Of a DNA stretch of 64,000 nucleotides, positions 46,521 to 57,800 are shown in pieces; the first letter of the stretch is position 1; the number at the start of each line of letters is the position of its first letter. The DNA comes from Stomorhina lunata. Taxonomy: Eukaryota > Arthropoda > Insecta > Diptera > Rhiniidae. The position numbers and the translations under genes are program-made. The notes beneath the pieces were generated by a model that saw nothing but the letters and a program-made list of their open reading frames with translations, made no database searches and had not been told where the DNA came from. The stretch spans positions 129,247,983 to 129,311,982 of the forward strand of contig OW121742.1 in the NCBI GenBank assembly GCA_933228675.1. The letters run 5' to 3'.

Positions 46521-46990
46521 GACGATTATAATTTATTTTATTTATTATTCTTTGCAATTTTTAATAAAATATCTCAGCACGTGTGATTAAATGAGTATTT
46601 GTATTGTTTTTTGCAATCTTTGTTTTTATTTTCAACCAACAAGTTGTCGAATGTCAAAGACAGGGTTTCCGGCAAAAATATTGTAAAGAAAATTTGTTTA
46701 TGTTTTGCATTTTTAAACTTTGAACTTACACTAAAACACTGTGTAGTAAGCTTATATAAATTTAAGAATTTATAAAAACAATTTATTTGCAAAAGTTTTT
46801 GTATTTACTGAAAAACTTTAAATAGCAAAATATATTTTTTTCAGAAACCCTTTTAGTGATTGTTGGGTTAGTTCTTTAAATACAACTCTTCTAGCTTCGT
46901 TAAAAACAGTGTTGTATACCGTTTGACATCTGCGAAACTGAACGAAAAATTTTTTGACATCTTTTTACTTCCGACAGTGCAACTGTCAAA
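46521..46990. promoter_or_regulatory. Divergent intergenic region between PBDC1 and RpL26
   Basis: About 0.5 kb separates the two oppositely oriented genes and holds no supported coding frame. It should contain both promoters. A short inverted motif TTGACATCTTTTTACTTCCG near 46952-46973, upstream of the RpL26 start, could bind a regulator, which is inference. Confidence 0.5.
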
Positions 46991-47004
46991 TTCTTTCTTT
47001 TTCG
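46991..47004 (+). promoter_or_regulatory. Polypyrimidine (TCT-type) initiator of RpL26
   Basis: TTCTTTCTTTTTCG fits the pyrimidine-rich TCT initiator used by ribosomal protein genes in flies, with transcription starting at a C. It is followed by a short non-coding exon that ends at a strong donor (GGT then GTAAGT) at 47027/47028. The start base within the run is not certain. Confidence 0.6.
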
Positions 47005-47419
47005 TATTTTTACGATAGTTGTTTGGTGTAAGTTTTTTTGAGTAAATTTTTATCAAAAAACATCGTAATTAAACAAATTTTCAAAAACAAATTAATTAAT
47101 GCAAAACCTAAACTAAATATTAAATTACATTTAAGTGCCAAAATTTCTCCATTAAGTGTCAACAAACATGTGAAAAGTGTAAAATAAAATTGAAAGTTTT
47201 GAAAGAAAACACATATCATGTACCTAAAAATGGACATGCAAGAAAATATGTAAATAAATATTTACAAAATTATAAAGTGTTTAAAAGTTTTTGAAATATT
47301 TCGTTTGGCACCTGAATTGTTACACTTTTGTCTATTTATGTATAAATGGTAATGTACCATCAACTAATAATTGTTTTTTTTTTTGTTCTCTTTTAGTGAA
47401 TACAACTAGAGCCGCCAAC

Positions 47420-47869
47420 ATGAAATTAAACAAGTTCGTAACCTCTTCCCGCAGAAAGAACCGCAAGCGTCATTTCCAGGCCCCTTCTCACATTCGTCGT
47501 CGTCTTATGTCCGCACCCCTTTCCAAGGAATTGCGTCAAAAGTACAACGTACGTTCCATGCCCATCCGTAAGGACGATGAAGTCCAAGTAGTTCGCGGCC
47601 ACTTCAAGGGCAACCAAGTCGGCAAAGTTGTTCAAGCCTATCGTAAGAAGTTCGTCGTTTACATTGAAAAGATTCAACGTGAAAACGCCAATGGTACCAA
47701 TGTTTATGTCGGTATCCATCCCTCCAAATGTTTGATTGTCAAATTGAAATTGGACAAGGACCGTAAGGCTATTTTGGAACGCCGTGGTAAGGGACGTTTG
47801 GCTGCTTTGGGCAAGGACAAGGGCAAATATACCGAAGAAACTGCCGCCCAGCCAATGGAAACTGCTTAA
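47420..47869 (+). CDS. RpL26: 60S ribosomal protein L26 (uL24 family)
   Basis: A single coding exon of 149 aa is preceded by an intron (about 47028-47396, acceptor TTCTCTTTTAG) and a short 5' non-coding exon. The start ATG sits in a good context (GCCGCCAAC before ATG) and gives the usual N-terminus [20 protein letters not shown]. Residues about 50-85 form the KOW motif ([13 protein letters not shown], then [12 protein letters not shown]), which binds 28S rRNA near the polypeptide exit tunnel. The C-terminal tail is Lys/Arg-rich and ends QPMETA. Codons are clearly more GC-rich at the third position than neighbouring sequence, as expected of a very highly expressed gene. The length matches family members. 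The longer upstream in-frame extension is intron sequence. Confidence 0.98.
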   Translation: MKLNKFVTSSRRKNRKRHFQAPSHIRRRLMSAPLSKELRQKYNVRSMPIRKDDEVQVVRGHFKGNQVGKVVQAYRKKFVVYIEKIQRENANGTNVYVGIHPSKCLIVKLKLDKDRKAILERRGKGRLAALGKDKGKYTEETAAQPMETA

Positions 47870-48007
47870 GCATAGCGCAGAACCAACGTTACTTTTAGTT
47901 TATATACAAGTTGCACTTCTACCTGTGTCAAACGGCTCGATTGACTCCTGCCGTTTTTCATTTAAAAATCAAGACGAACGTGATTGTGAAGCGTTTTATT
48001 TTTATTA

Positions 48008-48013
48008 AATAAA
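48008..48013 (+). terminator. Polyadenylation signal of RpL26
   Basis: AATAAA about 140 bases after the stop codon of RpL26, inside a TTTTATTTTTATTAAAT stretch, the usual place for the end of this short transcript. Confidence 0.6.
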
Positions 48014-48019
48014 ATTGGA

Positions 48020-49047
48020 TATTTTATTTCTTTACTGTAAAGAATATTACTACATGTTTTTATTGCTCCAGGAAGTTGGTAGGTTAAGTGAGCCGTTTTA
48101 TAAAAAAAATAGTCATATTGGTATTTGTATCAATTCAATTTTATAAAAAATTATTACTTGTAAAATTATATGTGTGTTCCTTTACTTTAACAAAACAACC
48201 CAAACTTACTCAAACGTATTCCTGTACAAAATTTTCAATACAAATTGTTTTATAGCAATTACTGACAAATTCGTTTTGGGCAGTTTCGTTAGAGTACTGG
48301 AACAAACATTTTAAATTTTTGTAAACAAATTATATTTTGCATTGCCAAGTTTGCAGGCTAAAGTAACGGTTTTTATAATTCGAAATTTTGAAAAAAAAAC
48401 AAAATTTGCACTTGGAATAAAAAATTGTAATTTTACAGGTGAAATATTGTAATTTTACAATTGTTGATCGATTCTTCTAAATTTCGAATACGAAATTATC
48501 TTTAAATTTACCATAGGCAATATTAATGCTTAATATTATTTGAATACAATTAAATTTGTGGCTGTAAAGCGTTAAAACGTACCTCCCATAGGGACGCATC
48601 CCGAAATAGTAATCCGATTTTGACCAAAAAGTATAGGGATCATAATTATACCAATGGACATCATTTATTTAACGAACGGACATCATTAACACAACTCTGT
48701 GATACTGAGCCGAACGGTATACTTAAAGGTGGGTCTCAGACCAATATTTCTGTGCGTTACAAACATCAGCACAAACCCACCTATGGTGGTGAAGGGTATA
48801 ACTATTGATTGATTAGTTAGAGCATAATTTGTACGCAGTTCATTATAATTAATAAAAAAGAACAATTTTGATTATAGAAAACGCAATTTTCAATTGTAAA
48901 TTTTCGCATTGAATTGAGAAATGCACAATTGAAAATAAGAATTTCGAATAAAAATATCTCATTTACAAATGAAATATGTATTCTCATTTCTAAATGAAAA
49001 TTTTCATTGAATTTGCAGTTTCTCAATTTAGTTTATTATTTAAACTA
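48020..49047. other. Intergenic, AT-rich, nothing recognised
   Basis: No gene can be supported. Low-complexity AATTTTCAATTG/AATTGAGAAAT repeats in both orientations fill 48870-49030. They resemble the subterminal type of repeat seen at 35990-36425 but use a different motif. Confidence 0.45.
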
Positions 49048-49084
49048 CTGTTATCATTGACTCCCAGTGGAGCATAGGGCCTCA
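49048..49084 (+). repeat. 37-base dispersed motif, copy 2
   Basis: CTGTTATCATTGACTCCCAG then TGGAGCATAGGGCCTCA, matching 35917-35953 at 34 of 37 positions. Both copies sit next to an AT-rich block of short inverted motifs, so they may be part of one mobile family. Confidence 0.7.
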
Positions 49085-49313
49085 ATTATTTAAACGGAAA
49101 TTATCAATTTCAATTGGAATTTTCCTTTTTTCAAATGCAAATTCTCAATTTTTATTTAATTTTTCTCATTTCCAATTAAAAATTAAGTACTTTAGTTAAA
49201 CGAAATTTGGGTTCAAGAATTTTCTGCTTTTTGGACTGGATATATTTATTTTTGTTTGCTGTATCACAAAAGCCGAACTTAGATTTTGTTAGATTACAAT
49301 TTTTTTCATTTAA

Positions 49314-49362
49314 ATTGACGATATAAAAATATCAATATTGACGATATAAAAATATCAATATC
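49314..49362 (+). repeat. Tandem duplication, 23-bp unit
   Basis: TTGACGATATAAAAATATCA begins at 49315 and again at 49338, a perfect repeat with period 23. The unit contains the palindromic ATATAAAAATAT core. Confidence 0.85.
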
Positions 49363-49653
49363 AGGATGGCCAAAGTTGATACCTTGGTACTACCGCGTAC
49401 TACTTGATACAATTTTCAAATCTTAAATTTGTATAGCGTCGGTTTAGAATTTTAAATTTCTGCACGCATAATCCACATAAGAAATTTAAAATCTTAGAGT
49501 TTTTTTTATAACAAATTAAGTTTTCGAAAGACCTAAATTCGCTTATAATTCTGATTTCATTTACAATTTAAAAATTTGGTTTTCCTACTATTAAACACGA
49601 AAACAGATTTATCCTGAATGAGTGAAATATGTATTTAGTTTTGAATTTGTTAC

Positions 49654-49725
49654 GGAGTAATCGTTTTTGTCTCCTAAAAGAACATAAAGGGAGTAATCGT
49701 TTTTGTCTCCTAAAGGAGCAAAAAG
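49654..49725 (+). repeat. Tandem duplication, 36-bp unit
   Basis: GGAGTAATCGTTTTTGTCTC then CTAAARGARCA occurs at 49654 and 49690. An inverted echo (GGAGACAAAAACG) lies at 50754-50766, about 1.1 kb away, so this may mark the end of a decayed inverted-repeat element. Confidence 0.75.
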
Positions 49726-51619
49726 GGATTCATATAAAAGGCAAATTTGGTTATTTTTTTACAAAAACAAGAAAATATTGATTTATTTTTTTAGTTTTTT
49801 CAAAAATGTTACTGTTTTTTGTTAGATTCCGCGAGTTTTTTACGAGTAGGTCTGTCGGCAAACAGTTACCTTACATTTACGAAATGCCAGCTTGAAAGAT
49901 TTTTCATATTCAAGTATATTGGAAACGTGTCTTTAAGTGCTTCTGCAAGAAAAGCACTTAGTTTTTATTGTACTATGATCAAAGATATATGTACACGGTA
50001 GTTCCATTGTCACTTTTAAATTTAAAAATCACTATCTGACATATATAAGGATTATGACATTTGTGAAAAAATAAAGCTACCAATATATGTTTGGATTTGT
50101 TTTCAATTTTGTAAATATTGAATATTTTTGAAACATATTAATTTTTTCATTGAAATTATTTTTCTTCAATATAAATATCAAAAAAATTATTAATTATTGA
50201 ATTTAAGAGAGCCTGGATCACAGAGGAATAATCCTAGACAATTACAAGGTCAAAAATGTGTTATGAAAATTAAATGCCGTTCGATATACAAAGCTGTTCT
50301 TTTAAAAAGTGGCAATGTTCTTTCAAATGTAAATATAAAAATGAAACTTCAAAAATCCTTATTAAAAATTTAGTAAGACTATTGGAACTACCTTGTACTT
50401 GTATCATGCTATGATCCATTCCAATTTAATTTGAGCAAAATATTTTATGTTATGTCAAAGCAAGAAAAAAAAAACGAACTGATGCATCCCTTGTTGATGG
50501 AGTATTAAGCGAGGCATAAACAACAAAACAAAATTAAAAGTTTAGATAACTCGCTTATTACTCGAAATGGATGAACAAGTCATTACTCCTTTGTTGCTCG
50601 ATTATGGATTAATCCATATATTTTTTACTGGGAAATTTAATGAATACATACTTAAATATATTCCAAATACTAAACGATTTAAAACCTGAATTAAAACTCC
50701 TGTTTAGTTCTCTAAGGGAAACTTTTAAATACAAATTTATAATTTGCCATGGAGACAAAAACGTTTTGCCATCACACCTTAAGACTTATTTCAAGTTACT
50801 ATCTTAATCATTAAAAGTCGATCTGCTGCTGGTAGATAATTCTTATTTTCGTTTGTAACTATTATAGATCTTATTAGGTAGAAACAGATAAGAAAAAAAT
50901 TAATATCGTCCAACAACGCGGACAGGTCCAGCTAGTTTAACATAACTTTGTAGTTGTAACTGCGATATTATTAACATTATCGCAGAAAGGGCGGTCCTTG
51001 GTTGTAATCTTTAGATTTCCGTTTTGTTTCGTTACGAAGAACCGACAGCCGTGGGGTCGAACAATTTAATTTTTTACATATGTATGTATGCTTTAAAATA
51101 AGTGATCCGACGTATTTTTTAATCGAATTATAGTTCATCGGCTACTACGCATAAGATTTTCTTTTGTACAATGTTGTTTTAAAAACATTAAATTATGTTG
51201 CGGCATTGTCCATCAATCTCGAATTTGGTACAGAAATTGTTTGAGGGTGACCCTCGTCATTTACACTTAAGGGGTTTTTGTTATCCTATTTAAATATCGG
51301 GGGCATTATATAGTATAACTAAAGGTCGTTAATGCTTGGATATTTAAAGTAATGAACAATGAAATTATCAGAGTGTATAATTTTATGGAGATACGACAAC
51401 AACTACAACAAACAATACCTTGTCAACTCGTGTACTTGTTTTTTTATTATAACTTTTTAGCACAAATACATCTCGAAGTGCTTAAAACTAAAAAAGTAGA
51501 AAAACAAAATCTTTTTAGTTCAAAAACAAAATACATACATACTTACATACATATGCATGTGTATATGTAGGTATATACAATAATAAATAATAACAAGTGG
51601 GCCCGTCGTCATAATTTGC
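49726..51619. other. AT-rich intergenic DNA, no gene seen
   Basis: Possible remnant of the element whose end lies at 49654, up to about 50770. Short frames at 49819-50001 and 51352-51570 carry no recognised domain. Nothing else stands out. Confidence 0.45.
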
Positions 51620-51629
51620 TCAGTCAGTT
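51620..51629 (+). promoter_or_regulatory. Possible initiator of the acyl-CoA dehydrogenase gene
   Basis: TCAGTCAGTT contains two overlapping initiator-type TCAGT matches about 210 bases upstream of the start codon, at the left edge of a GC-richer stretch (51600-51780) likely to be the 5' UTR. No matching downstream promoter element is seen at the expected distance. Weak. Confidence 0.3.
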
Positions 51630-51832
51630 GGTCGGTCGCTCTATTCTCATGTTTTTGAGAATTTTGGTTCATACTTTTACTGGAGGATCGTTTTGGATCA
51701 GTTGAGTGTTCGCTGCCAAGCGTTAGAGGTTGTTGTCTTCGTCATTTAAGTGATTGTTGACCGCTTGGGTGTGTGTGTTTTTTTTTAATAATAATAATTT
51801 AAATTTTCACCAAGAAGAAATAATAGAAAAAA

Positions 51833-54800
51833 ATGAATGCTTTAAAAAAATTGCCTACACGTTTGGTAAGTTCTTAATTAGTTAAGTTTTTATTTTTATT
51901 AATTGGACATACAAAGTAAAAATATGGCTTCGAAATTGTTTAACTAAATCAGAAAATTAACTATCTTTTTGTTATTATATTTACTTAGATATTTAATAAA
52001 ATTTAAATAATAAATGCACGAGATAATGTTATATAATCAATAAGTGTGTTAAAAAGTTCGATTTGAGTTTTTGATGTTTTTTATATTTTTTTTTAAGATT
52101 GCAAATGCTCTGCGTCAACAAAAATGTGCCATGTCATCAGGCGCTGCCAGCACACCCACTCCTTTGACCGCCCTTACCGAGGATGAATTAATGATGAAGG
52201 AAACAGGTAAGTGATGTTTTATTTTATTAGTTTTAGGTTTCTTTGGACTTGAAAAATATTATAATTTCTTTTATTAGTCCCTAGACATAGAATTTTTAAT
52301 ATTCATATTTTATAAATTATAATTCAATTTTAATTTATTTAGTATGACTTGTACTCAACAAATGTTTGTTTTAATTATTAATTATTAGAAGAGGAAAAAA
52401 TGTTAGAGAAGAAAGTATTTGTGGTGATTCCTGTTGTTTAAACATGCGGTGTTTTTTAGAAATCTCTTCATCACTTTTAATTTTTGTATTCCAAAAGTTA
52501 CGTAACTACGCATTTGTTTTGTGTTAGATTATTTTCTGTTTTTGATGTTTTAGCATTGTTTTCTAATATTTTTGAATTTCTAATGTTTAGAGAATTATTA
52601 CAAAAATATATCAGTTCAAAATTGTTTGTGACTTTTTTGCATTATTTAAATCAATTTTAGAAATTACTTTATTACAAATGAGATAAGTCTAAAAGCTGCA
52701 AATCCAGTTATTTGCACAAAAAGCTTCTTTCTGCATATACCGACAAACCTGAATTATCAGTATATTCTATACCAACGGTGGGCAAATGCGGATCTTAACA
52801 CCGCATGCGGATCTTTGGTGCTCAATTCTTTTAATCTTTTCCACTTATTTTTTTCAAATATTTTTCTGTAGTTGTATTTTTTCATAAAAAGGAATCACAA
52901 ATAAAGTGAAAATTTTCATATTTGACTAAAATGAATTTCCAATTTCTGAAATTATACTTGTTGATAAACAAGGTGGGGAATTGGAGTTACATAGTAAAGA
53001 TGAAAGAGGATCAGCCTATGCAAATATTACAATATCTGTTATTTAATTCAGCTAAGGTTAGCTAGCTTCATCAAGGGGTCTGTGAATGTTTGTCATTCCT
53101 CTAAAAAAGAAGAAATTGTAGAACTAGCATTATTCTTAACTTGTGTAACAAATAACACTAGTCAACAAACTTCATCTATTTTTTACATTATTATATATCT
53201 TCCGATCAATTTTTACAAAATTTGATATGTTCAAAAAGGCTGGTCCACCGATTTGATTGTATCTTTGGAACGGTTTTTTTTTGAAAGTCACAGAATAGAA
53301 TAATAAATAAATTTGTGTTGGAGTCGTTTAAAACATTTTTTTATGTTTTCGGGATTTTAAGTTTTTTTGTACTTTAAAGTAGATTGAAATAACTTGATTT
53401 AGACCGTTTTAGATTTAGAACGTTTTTGTGAATTTTGCCGCATTTAAGTGACTTTTATTAATAGGTCTTGCATTGGAGCTATGGTCAAATATGGACCGAT
53501 TTTAACAAAATTTTTATACAGTGATTTTTGTTTACATGATCATTAAATCTTCTTATTCTTTGGCATTTTAATTTTTTATGAATTTTTAAAAAGAATTTAG
53601 ATTTAAAAAAAAAAATATATTTTTTTAAATATGTAAGCCAAAAAACGTTGATCATACAAACAATTTGTGTTCCCATGACTTAAGAGCAATTTTGTTGTTA
53701 ATTCCTAATTTAAGAAAAAATTAAAAAAAAAATTATAAAATAATATGTTTATGAATTGTGTGTACTTAGGGGACGATAACACATAAAAAATACTAATATG
53801 AAATTTTAGCTGTTGACCAGTGTTATCAATCACCATGTCCAACTCTCCAATATGTTATCAGAAAATGGCTCTTATTGACCTCCTGCGTACCCACCCCTGT
53901 TTTATACCTCAATAACTAAATTACATTTTTACTTATATAAGTTTAAAGCAAATATTTGTTTATGTTTATTCAAACCTGATTTATTACATTTGTATGTATG
54001 ATCTGAACTTGGTTCACTTCTATCTTGGAAACCTGTCAAATGTTAACCCTTGCGCTACCATTAACTCTTTAGAGTAACAAAAATAATTTTTATCAAATTT
54101 AATGTTTAATGTTCGATAAAAAAATAAGGCTCTAATTTTGACACGTTAACGTTTTTTAATACCACATTCTTCGCTGTTCCAACAAGAAAAAAATTCTTAT
54201 AGAAACGTAATATGTACCTGAATTTTGTCATTACACAATCACATTTGGAGATTTAAATCGTTTCCGACATTTGTTCTTATAGATTCAGGGACAAAAGTCC
54301 CGAAATTAAGTGCATTGCATATACATAATATAAAAGTTTGTCTTATTCTAATTCATCATATCTTAAAAATTTAATTTAAATTTTCATATTGTTATTTTTA
54401 TTTATTGAATTTCTGATCTCTACGCACGTATGTATACAAAATAATAAATTTCATAAAAAGTATTTTATTTGCTAGCAAAAGTACTAAGTATATACAAGTT
54501 AAATATTTACATATTATATTTTCAGATATAATTATATACTACAACTACGTAGTTTAAAATACATATACCTATATTATGTATTTCAATAATATATCAAAAC
54601 TGCGTGATTAAAAATCATGTCACCCCTTTAAAATAAAGTTTAGTTCATTTTGGGAAAAATTCGAAAATATAAAAACTTTTACTATACAATTTATCTTTAA
54701 AAGTTTAAACCTTATTTTTTTTTAAATTCTAATATCAATTTTTTTGTCGTTTTTGGAAGATTAAATAAAAAAAAAATAAAATTTATTTAAATTTAGTTTT

Positions 54801-57800
54801 AAAGCCAAGATTTTGTTAGCCTCCCTAATCTACATTAAAAAACAAATATCAATAACTTTCTCCTACATCAATTAAGTGAAATTAAATAGATTATTAGTAT
54901 GTACTTGTTGTCAAGTGTTTCTATGAATGGGAGTAAAATAGAGTCCCCTTATCGTTAGAACCGAATACAAACACTATATATATTTTTTTAATTATAAGAA
55001 AATTAAAATGTAATTAATCCTAGAAAAACAATGAATGTTTATTCTTCATTTAAATATTTAATTAATTATTTGCATAATTAATAAAATCAATTATTGAAGT
55101 AATTTTTTTAAAAAGATCGCAGGTATTTCGAATAAATTGCTGTCCAATAATTATTAATTAGCACATCTAAAGATATTCATACATTTATAGGTATCAGTTA
55201 TGCCAGCTAAACATCATTTCAAGGTTCAAACTTAAATTTCTTAAAAGCAGATCTGAGCTTATGAGGGTCTCATAAAAATAAATTAGAGTTTACCTAAATA
55301 CATACTTATGTATTAACTTAATTTTGTTATACTGATACGATATGATACCAGTATGAGATACAATATTTAAAAAAGAAAAAAAGTTGATTGCATTAAATCA
55401 ATATGACCTTGAAATCAATTTGATTAAAAAGTATTTCTTTAGCGAACTTTTCTGATACAAGTTGGGGCCTTTTTATTTAAAAATAAAGAAATTACATACG
55501 GAATGACAATCTTAAAATACCACCTATTATTTTTGATGGTGGGTATAAAAATAACCTACACTTTTCACTTCTAAACCCGGGTTCGATTCCCAGTACCGGC
55601 GAAATAATTTTTTGTTGTTGTTTTTTTTTTAGTAAATAATTAAAAAATTACAATTGTTTTAATTTTTATTAAAATTAAATAACCAATGATTTCTGTTCCC
55701 TTTAAAATTTCATTTAAATAAATTTTATTTAAAATTCTAAAAATAACTACAACAAATTTTATAACAAGTTCTTTCCTCAGCGTCGTACATTTTATAAAGA
55801 AAATAAAAGAGAGAGATAGAGACAATAACAAAAGTTTCTCACGTTCTTTCTATAAGACAAAATAAATGTGTGTTAGCTATCGATATGAGACGGCTGACGA
55901 TGGTGTAGCTGGTAAGCATGCAGACGGATTTTAGTAGAACAAAAATATTTGTGTGCTGTAGTTTGTGAATATATTCCAGGTTCGATACCAGCATAGGGTT
56001 TGATTTGATGAAAGAAGAATTTTGTTAAGTTTATAATATTGCTTTCAGTTTATGTGTAGGAGGTACGCCCGCCCGGGGGCGTTCTTTCTCCTCCTCTCCG
56101 CTACTATACCTTCATACTAAATAAGTAAAAAAACAATTGTTTATATTGTTGTGTTGTTACTGTTCACAAGCTAGTCAGCGATTTAATTTCAGTTTTCTTG
56201 TCAAAGAAAGCTCATCCGTAATTTAAATGGCGTTACACTTGTGATAGAATAAATTTGAGGTTTTGGTTTCACGCCTAATTATGCCCACTGTTCTAGTGGG
56301 TTAATATGGATTTGTGAAGCTAAGGTCCATAACTTTCCTAGAGAGTTGAATTCAGTTCATATAAATGGCTGTATTCTTAGTTGGAAAGTTGACAAAAATA
56401 CTTTTTGGCTATAAATATAAAAATGTATACTTTAATATCGAGAAATTGTTGCTGTTGTAATAAAGTAAGCTCAGATCTGAGAGTTATAAAAAACTTATAA
56501 ATTTGTTGGCAATTGGTACACACTTGATCTCAGTGATGTAGGGTATGAACTCTATCTACATATTGTCATTTACATAAAGAACAATATAAATTATTTATCG
56601 GTGCAGACCTTTAGTTGCGAATCGGAATGCTTAAATTGAACCTCCGAATTTACTTAAATGGATCCAATAGTAATGTTCAAAATTTGTGTTTCTTTTTTAA
56701 CTTTAAATATACAGCCATGTCACAGAACTCAATTCCGTTCGGAAGTGGAATAAATTTCGCATTTGCTTCTATAGAAAAAGTAAAACGAAAAAATTTTTCG
56801 AAATGAAACCACTTTCTTTTTTCAACGTGGAATTGAATTTGTATGTTTTTCTTTGTTTATTCAATTCAACTACGGAATTCAACGGAATTTGTGAAATGAC
56901 TGATAATATTATATTTAGACAAAGATAGAGCTACAGATTTAAATTGAAAAAGTCGTGTTTCGTAATGTTTTAGAGCACTTAAAAATTTTCGGAATCAATG
57001 GAACCTAAAACCATTTCGATCGGAATTCAACTACGGAATGGTTTCAATTCTAAACGAAATTTGTGACATGCCTGATAATAATGTTTCAAAATATTTGTTT
57101 GCAACCCAGGTCATTTGGAAAATTATATTCTATTAAATAGCCACAAGGCAGTTTCAATTTCAATATTTTTAATTTTTATTAATTTTGCACAAGTTTGTTT
57201 TGTTTGTTATCATCGACAGCTTCAATTAACAATTTAAATAAAATTCAAATTAATTTAAATCAAATATGCATTTCGTTCATTTACAGCCACATCGTCATAA
57301 CACAATATTGGAATTTTTTGAACTGAACAAATTATTTTTCGCACACAACGAAATTTCGTACATGTATTTCGAAAAACTTCGAAATAACTAGCTATTATCT
57401 TAAAAATAGTAAGAATCGAGCAATTTTTAAAACCCGAAATTGTATTTTATAAATTATGACAAAGTTAGAGCAAATAAATGAAATAAACAAAGATATCAAT
57501 TTTGCCAAATGTTAAGCAATTTTTATTAATGTCGCAAGATCAGGTTTAAAACACAAAAATATATGAAACTGATTGTTAATACAATTAACGTTTTTGCTGG
57601 CCATCATTTTGTACTTGATATACTATAATATATAATAATTTAAAATACGTGGCGGGCAAATTGAAAAGAGGGTGGGTGAATTATTATTCTGTTATTGTTG
57701 TTTTGTTTTTTATTTGAATGTGGTTTTGATATCTGTCTGTTTATTACTTATCAAAAAATGTTAATTATATTTAGAATCTATTTGATAACACAAATGAAAT

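Noticed and set aside
47291..47419. An N-terminal extension of RpL26 by 43 codons.
   Set aside because: The stretch is intron sequence. It ends in a polypyrimidine tract and acceptor (TTCTCTTTTAG), and the family starts at the downstream Met.
47426..47719. A 97-codon minus-strand frame and other frames overlapping RpL26.
   Set aside because: Antisense or shifted shadows of the strongly coding RpL26 exon.
55575..55601. A tRNA gene, because of the perfect B box GGTTCGATTCC.
   Set aside because: No A box or complementary acceptor stem lies within tRNA distance upstream, and no anticodon arm can be folded. It fits a truncated SINE better.
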